Positions 6,569-9,673 of a stretch of 9,673 nt of DNA are shown here, piece after piece (positions within the stretch are counted from its first letter, which is position 1; each line of letters starts with the position of its first letter). The notes under the pieces are model-generated. The model worked only from the letters and a program-made list of their open reading frames with translations. It did no database searches and had not been told where the DNA came from. A program made the translations under genes and the position numbers. Source of the stretch: an uncultured Rhizobiaceae group bacterium (lineage in GTDB: Bacteria > Pseudomonadota > Alphaproteobacteria > Rhizobiales > Rhizobiaceae); contig CALAIO010000327.1 in NCBI GenBank assembly GCA_937923355.1, positions 1-9,673 of the forward strand, read 5' to 3'.

Positions 6569-6817
6569 TTATGCAGGATCTAGCGGCTCAGTACCATTAG
6601 GATTGCCGGAGCCATCCAGTCTGATTTTTTCAACTTTATCTTCGGCAACTTTTAGAAGTTTGCTGCAATGGTTGCGAAGCGCTTCACCGCGCTCATAATG
6701 GGCAATGGATTTATCAAGCGCAACATTGCCTTGTTCCAGGCTTTCAACGATCGTTTCCAATTGCTCCAAGGCCTGCTCGAAGTTCATGTCTTTGATATCG
6801 CTGTTATCTTCGCTCAT
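6569..6817 (-). CDS. xseB: Exodeoxyribonuclease VII small subunit
   Basis: 82 residues, the usual XseB size. The family core is plain: [34 protein letters not shown], which runs from about residue 11 to 44, then [19 protein letters not shown], together forming a helical hairpin. XseB binds XseA in several copies to make exonuclease VII, which degrades single-stranded DNA from both ends; xseA is usually unlinked and is not in this window. The frame extends four codons upstream to a GTG at 6829 that has AAGGA only 3 bases away. The ATG at 6817 is preferred because family members normally begin close to this point, but the GTG start is possible. It follows the deacetylase-family gene after 67 bp containing a 9-bp inverted repeat. 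Confidence 0.92.
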   Translation of the reverse strand: MSEDNSDIKDMNFEQALEQLETIVESLEQGNVALDKSIAHYERGEALRNHCSKLLKVAEDKVEKIRLDGSGNPNGTEPLDPA

Positions 6818-6851
6818 TTTAAAATCCACTCTTCCTTGCGCACATTCTTTT

Positions 6852-6874
6852 CTTTTTGATTACGCATCAAAAAG
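6852..6874. repeat. Perfect 9-bp inverted repeat between the deacetylase gene and xseB
   Basis: CTTTTTGAT (6852-6860) and ATCAAAAAG (6866-6874) are exact reverse complements around a five-base loop, TACGC. The stem is AT-rich and neither strand continues into a T-run, so it does not look like a standard intrinsic terminator. It sits 11 bp after the deacetylase stop and 34 bp before the xseB ATG, so it could be an mRNA hairpin, an attenuator or a protein-binding site. The repeat itself is certain; its role is not. Confidence 0.6.
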
Positions 6875-6884
6875 GAATGGGCTT

Positions 6885-7811
6885 TTAACCCGTCATAAGA
6901 CGGTTTACATGGGCAGAGGCAGACTCTGCAAGCCCTTCCAGATCATATCCACCTTCAAGTAGGCTTACAACGCGACTATCGCAACATTCGTCAGCCACTT
7001 CCATCAGCTTGCCCGTAACCCAATCAAAATCATCAGCAACCAGATTAAGCCCTGCAAGCGGGTCTCGGTAATGCGCATCAAAGCCTGCTGAGATCATCAA
7101 AAGATCAGGCTTGAAATTATCAAGCGCTGGCAAGACACGCTCACGAAATGCTTCTTTAAATTTTGAACCATCATCGCCGTTTGATAATGGCGCATTGAAA
7201 ATATTACCTTCGCCGGTTTCACCCAAAGCACCTGAACCCGGATAAAGCGGCATTTGGTGTGTTGAAGCAAACATCACACTTGGATCATCATAGAAAATAT
7301 CTTGCGTACCATTGCCGTGATGAACATCAAAATCCACAATCGCAATGCGTTCCGCCCCATAAGTTTGCTGGGCGTATCGCGCTGCAATCGCGATGTTGTT
7401 GACAAGACAAAAGCCCATCGCCGTTGTCTTTTCTGCATGGTGGCCAGGTGGGCGCATGGAAACAAATGCGTTGTCGGCTTCTTTTTTGAAAACGGCATCC
7501 ACAGCATCCATGGCAGCACCACAAACATGGCTAACCACTTCCCAGCTTTTGGGGCTGGCACTGGTATCTGCATCAACAGTCGTAATTCCCGTTTCAGGAA
7601 TGTTGTCTTTAATCATCTTCAAATGAGATTTTGGATGGGCTACTTCAAACCACGCTGTATCAGCAATTGGTGCTTCTTTTCGAACAAGGGCGTCAAATTT
7701 TGGTTCAGCAAATGTTTCGTCCAAAACCTTTATGCGGTCCGGTCGCTCCGGATGACCAGGCGGTGTAATATGCTCTACGGACAAGCTATGTGTATATAGT
7801 CGCGTGGTCAT
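6885..7811 (-). CDS. Histone-deacetylase-family (class II-like) zinc hydrolase
   Basis: 308 residues of the arginase/deacetylase fold. Motifs in order: HPERPDR (20-26), RPPGHHA with catalytic H124 and H125, VDFDVHHGNGT with zinc ligands D162 and H164, SAGFDAH with zinc ligand D245, and EGGYDL with the transition-state tyrosine Y289. All catalytic residues are present, so it should be active. Bacterial members include deacetylases of small acetylated molecules, acetylpolyamines and, rarely, proteins; the substrate cannot be read here. The EGGY form and length resemble the class II-like amidohydrolases common next to xseB in rhizobia. The ATG at 7811 has GGAAG 6 bases upstream. It starts 38 bp after the secreted FG-GAP-like protein gene and probably shares its transcript. 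Confidence 0.93.
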   Translation of the reverse strand: MTTRLYTHSLSVEHITPPGHPERPDRIKVLDETFAEPKFDALVRKEAPIADTAWFEVAHPKSHLKMIKDNIPETGITTVDADTSASPKSWEVVSHVCGAAMDAVDAVFKKEADNAFVSMRPPGHHAEKTTAMGFCLVNNIAIAARYAQQTYGAERIAIVDFDVHHGNGTQDIFYDDPSVMFASTHQMPLYPGSGALGETGEGNIFNAPLSNGDDGSKFKEAFRERVLPALDNFKPDLLMISAGFDAHYRDPLAGLNLVADDFDWVTGKLMEVADECCDSRVVSLLEGGYDLEGLAESASAHVNRLMTG

Positions 7812-7823
7812 AGGTTACTTCCA

Positions 7824-7833
7824 TCACATGTGA
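7824..7833. promoter_or_regulatory. 10-bp perfect palindrome upstream of the deacetylase gene
   Basis: TCACATGTGA lies in the 38-bp gap, 12 bases before the deacetylase ATG and just upstream of its ribosome-binding sequence. It is a perfect palindrome and could be an operator half-pair, but matches no operator I know (it is not the TGTGA-N6-TCACA CRP order). A chance match cannot be excluded. Confidence 0.2.
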
Positions 7834-7849
7834 AAGATGAGTTTGCGTT

Positions 7850-8794
7850 CTATCGAGGTCTTACAGAATATATTTTACCATCATCTAGACCCAGCAGAAA
7901 CTCAACCCTACCATTATTTTCACGTGCGCCAATAGCCCTGTTAATACGTGCCGGTAATGCAACGCGTGCCAGTTCCTTGAATTGTCCGCGCTCAGTGCCA
8001 ACCATCAAAAGTTCATTGCGTCTTAGCGATGGCAAGATCAGATCAGGAATTCGGTTGTTGTTAACATCAGCTACAGTCGAGAGGCGAAGCTCGTTTGAGC
8101 CAATGAAGTGATTGGAAAAGCCTTGGGCTTGGGCCACTTTTGCCAAGCGACCGTTTCTGAACCTATAAAACTGTAAAACACCAGCAAGGTGAGGGGTGAT
8201 AACCGCAGCAATATCAGGGCGACGATTGCCACCAAAATTATTAATCTCAGCAATATTCAGCCAACGATTTGGCGTACCAATAAAAGGCGTCTGCGCAATT
8301 TTGGTAAAGGCGTTTGCGTTAAGACCAAAGACAGCAATCGAAGCACCAGCTCTTTGAGAGGAAAGAATGGTAATAACTTCTGTTGTGCCATTACGGTCAA
8401 GGTCAGCCAAGCGTGGTGCGATGTCTTCAAAGACTTCTGTGCTTGGCAGGCGGAACGTAAATGTTTCACCACGTGAATTTTTCACCTTGAGGCTACCAGC
8501 TTCAACGCCGTCACCCAATACTGCGTGTCCATAGCGTGTTGTGGGTTCGCTATACCATGCTTCAACAATATCACCAGTGCCCGTAGTAACACGTCCATCT
8601 GGCAGGCCGTTTTCTGCTATCGCTCTTTGGTCAGGAACGATCGATGCAGGTACAGAGCCATCTGTTATCTCTTCAACAATCCACGTGAGAGCATTATTAT
8701 TGGGTTGCACGGTTTGTGATTTTGCAGAAACGTTAACCGCTGAAAGGCCAGCAAATGCGAGCGCCAGAAGAAGCTTTCGTGCCTGTTTAACCAT
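7850..8794 (-). CDS. Secreted FG-GAP/VCBS-like repeat protein
   Basis: 314 residues with a Sec signal peptide (basic start, hydrophobic core about 8-20, cleavage near NVSA at 24). The mature part looks like a small beta-propeller-type protein with three calcium-loop-like segments at similar spacing: DLDRNGTTEV (131-140), IAEINNFGGNRRPDI (181-195) and DVNNNRIPDL (243-252), each after a hydrophobic strand. Only the first and third keep a near-canonical D-x-D/N-x-N pattern. Integrin-like FG-GAP repeats bind calcium and often mediate contacts, but no enzymatic motif is visible and the role is unknown. Its ATG shares one base with the ribBX stop (TGATG), and GGAGG sits 7 bases upstream inside the end of ribBX, so the two are translationally coupled. 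A functional link to riboflavin is not implied. Confidence 0.85.
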   Translation of the reverse strand: MVKQARKLLLALAFAGLSAVNVSAKSQTVQPNNNALTWIVEEITDGSVPASIVPDQRAIAENGLPDGRVTTGTGDIVEAWYSEPTTRYGHAVLGDGVEAGSLKVKNSRGETFTFRLPSTEVFEDIAPRLADLDRNGTTEVITILSSQRAGASIAVFGLNANAFTKIAQTPFIGTPNRWLNIAEINNFGGNRRPDIAAVITPHLAGVLQFYRFRNGRLAKVAQAQGFSNHFIGSNELRLSTVADVNNNRIPDLILPSLRRNELLMVGTERGQFKELARVALPARINRAIGARENNGRVEFLLGLDDGKIYSVRPR

Positions 8795-9673
8795 CAGTTA
8801 TCCTCCGTAAGTGTTTCTGTGATTTCAATGCCAAAGCCCTCTAGTCCAACATAATGGCGTTCACGAGAAGCATGCAGCTTAATTGATTGAATTCCAAGGT
8901 CTTTCAAGATTTGCGCACCAAGCCCGATTTCCAACCATTCGTCTTCGCGCGACTGGGCTGTTTCATGATCCTCACGATCACTGGCGTTTAGTGCATCTTT
9001 CATGCGGCCATGTCCACTGGCAACCCCGACAGAGCCTTCGCGTAAATAGACAATGACGCCACGCCCGCTGGCAGACATTTTGTCCATCATATCGCGAAGC
9101 TGATTGTTTGCGCCGAAGGCATCGTTGAGAACTGATTCAATCTGCAAACGCACAGGTACATTCTGCCCATCACGCACATCACCATAGACCACTGCCAGAT
9201 GGTGCATGGTGTCCCATTTGGTCTTATAGGTATAAGCTTGAGCAGAACCGGAAGCTGTATTCACTTCAAAACTATCAATGCGGTCAATCAGGCTTTCTTG
9301 ACGTTGGCGATATGAAATCAAATCGGCAACAGAAACGGTTTTGAGATTATTGGCTTCCGCAAATTCCATAACCTGCGGGCCGCGCATGACAGTGCCATCA
9401 TCGTTGACGAGTTCCGAGATAACACCGACTTCTGGCAGTCCTGAAAGCTTGCACAAATCAACTGCAGCTTCAGTATGTCCAGATCGGATTAGCACGCCGC
9501 CTTCCTTGGCAACCAGCGGAAAAATATGCCCCGGCCGTGAAAAATCCTGTGCCGCTGAATTCGGGTTCGCCAGTCCGCGCACGGTAGACGTGCGATCATC
9601 CGCAGAAATACCTGTCGTTGTTCCATGTTTGTAATCAACTGAAACTGTAAAAGCCGTTGCATGTGGATCATCA
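8794..9673 (-). CDS. ribB: DHBP synthase fused to a degenerate GTP cyclohydrolase II domain, RibBX type (5' end missing)
   Basis: The frame is open to the right edge (first full codon at 9672), so the N-terminus is outside; 292 residues are visible. The internal GTG at 9582 is not the start. The RibB domain (about 1-125) has TTTGISADDR, RPGHIFPLVAKEGGVL and GHTEAAVDL, the conserved parts of 3,4-dihydroxy-2-butanone 4-phosphate synthase, which makes the four-carbon riboflavin precursor from ribulose 5-phosphate. The second domain (about 134-292) aligns with RibA but lacks its chemistry. The zinc-cysteine region SEC...CDCG is replaced by ESVLNDAFGANNQL, and RQEGRGIG reads REGSVGVA, losing the catalytic arginine. 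Only general fold features such as GLGAQILKDLG and VGLEGFGIEI remain. This matches what has been called RibBX in bradyrhizobia. A separate GTP cyclohydrolase II must exist elsewhere. Confidence 0.93.
   Translation of the reverse strand, partial: DDPHATAFTVSVDYKHGTTTGISADDRTSTVRGLANPNSAAQDFSRPGHIFPLVAKEGGVLIRSGHTEAAVDLCKLSGLPEVGVISELVNDDGTVMRGPQVMEFAEANNLKTVSVADLISYRQRQESLIDRIDSFEVNTASGSAQAYTYKTKWDTMHHLAVVYGDVRDGQNVPVRLQIESVLNDAFGANNQLRDMMDKMSASGRGVIVYLREGSVGVASGHGRMKDALNASDREDHETAQSREDEWLEIGLGAQILKDLGIQSIKLHASRERHYVGLEGFGIEITETLTEDN
8802..8806 (-). promoter_or_regulatory. Ribosome-binding site of the FG-GAP-like gene, inside ribBX
   Basis: GGAGG on the minus strand, 7 bases from the ATG at 8794 and within the last codons of ribBX. 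It fixes the start of the secreted protein and supports the TGATG stop-start overlap. Confidence 0.75.

Noticed and set aside
7302..7799. A 165-codon plus-strand open frame
   Set aside because: It is fully antisense to the deacetylase-family gene, whose catalytic motifs are all intact; the peptide is rich in Cys, Asn and Phe in the way of shadow frames.
6885..7811. Calling the deacetylase-family protein an acetoin utilization protein (AcuC) or a true histone deacetylase
   Set aside because: No acu genes are nearby and the organism is bacterial; the motifs support the family and activity but not the substrate.
8794..9582. A complete 262-residue ribB gene starting at 9582
   Set aside because: Conserved DHBP synthase sequence (DPHATAFTVSVD, TTTGIS) continues upstream in frame to the window edge, so the GTG at 9582 is internal.

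Overview
The window looks like a chromosomal housekeeping region of an alphaproteobacterium, most likely a low-GC marine member of the Hyphomicrobiales (Rhizobiales). By eye the GC content is in the 40s percent, which is low for that order. The placement rests on protein family types (a long acyl-CoA dehydrogenase, a ribB fused to a degenerate ribA domain, a class II histone-deacetylase-like protein next to xseB) and on gene order. From memory, rhizobia such as Sinorhizobium carry deacetylase, xseB, dxs, tlyA, an rRNA uracil methyltransferase, a crotonase and an acyl-CoA dehydrogenase close together. I saw no phage, IS, CRISPR, tRNA or rRNA sequence.

Layout. On the plus strand (1-2351) are the 3' part of an acyl-CoA dehydrogenase and a coupled crotonase, a two-gene acyl-CoA unit. 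All other genes lie on the minus strand and converge on it with a 5-bp gap. Read in the direction of transcription, from the right edge, they are: ribBX (partial at its 5' end), a secreted FG-GAP/VCBS-like protein, a histone-deacetylase-family hydrolase and xseB; then a copper chaperone of the SCO1 family with a 44-codon membrane-protein ORF 2 bp downstream; then a small secreted protein of unknown function, tlyA, an RlmD/TrmA-type rRNA uracil methyltransferase and a small membrane protein of unknown function; and finally a five-helix YdcZ-type DMT transporter with its own plausible promoter.

How the genes may work together. tlyA and the uracil methyltransferase overlap by 8 bp and form an rRNA-modification pair. 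SCO delivers copper to, or does thiol chemistry for, cytochrome oxidase, and the tiny ORF next to it may be a membrane partner (inference). RibBX supplies the DHBP branch of riboflavin synthesis but has lost the GTP cyclohydrolase II active site, so a separate RibA is needed. The rest is a syntenic group without a shared pathway.

The points most worth a second look are the short ORF at 5728-5862, the crotonase whose active site fits an isomerase rather than a hydratase, the absence of dxs between xseB and tlyA with an SCO module in its place, and the degenerate RibX domain. I found no convincing new defence or mobile system. The window is mostly ordinary core genome.
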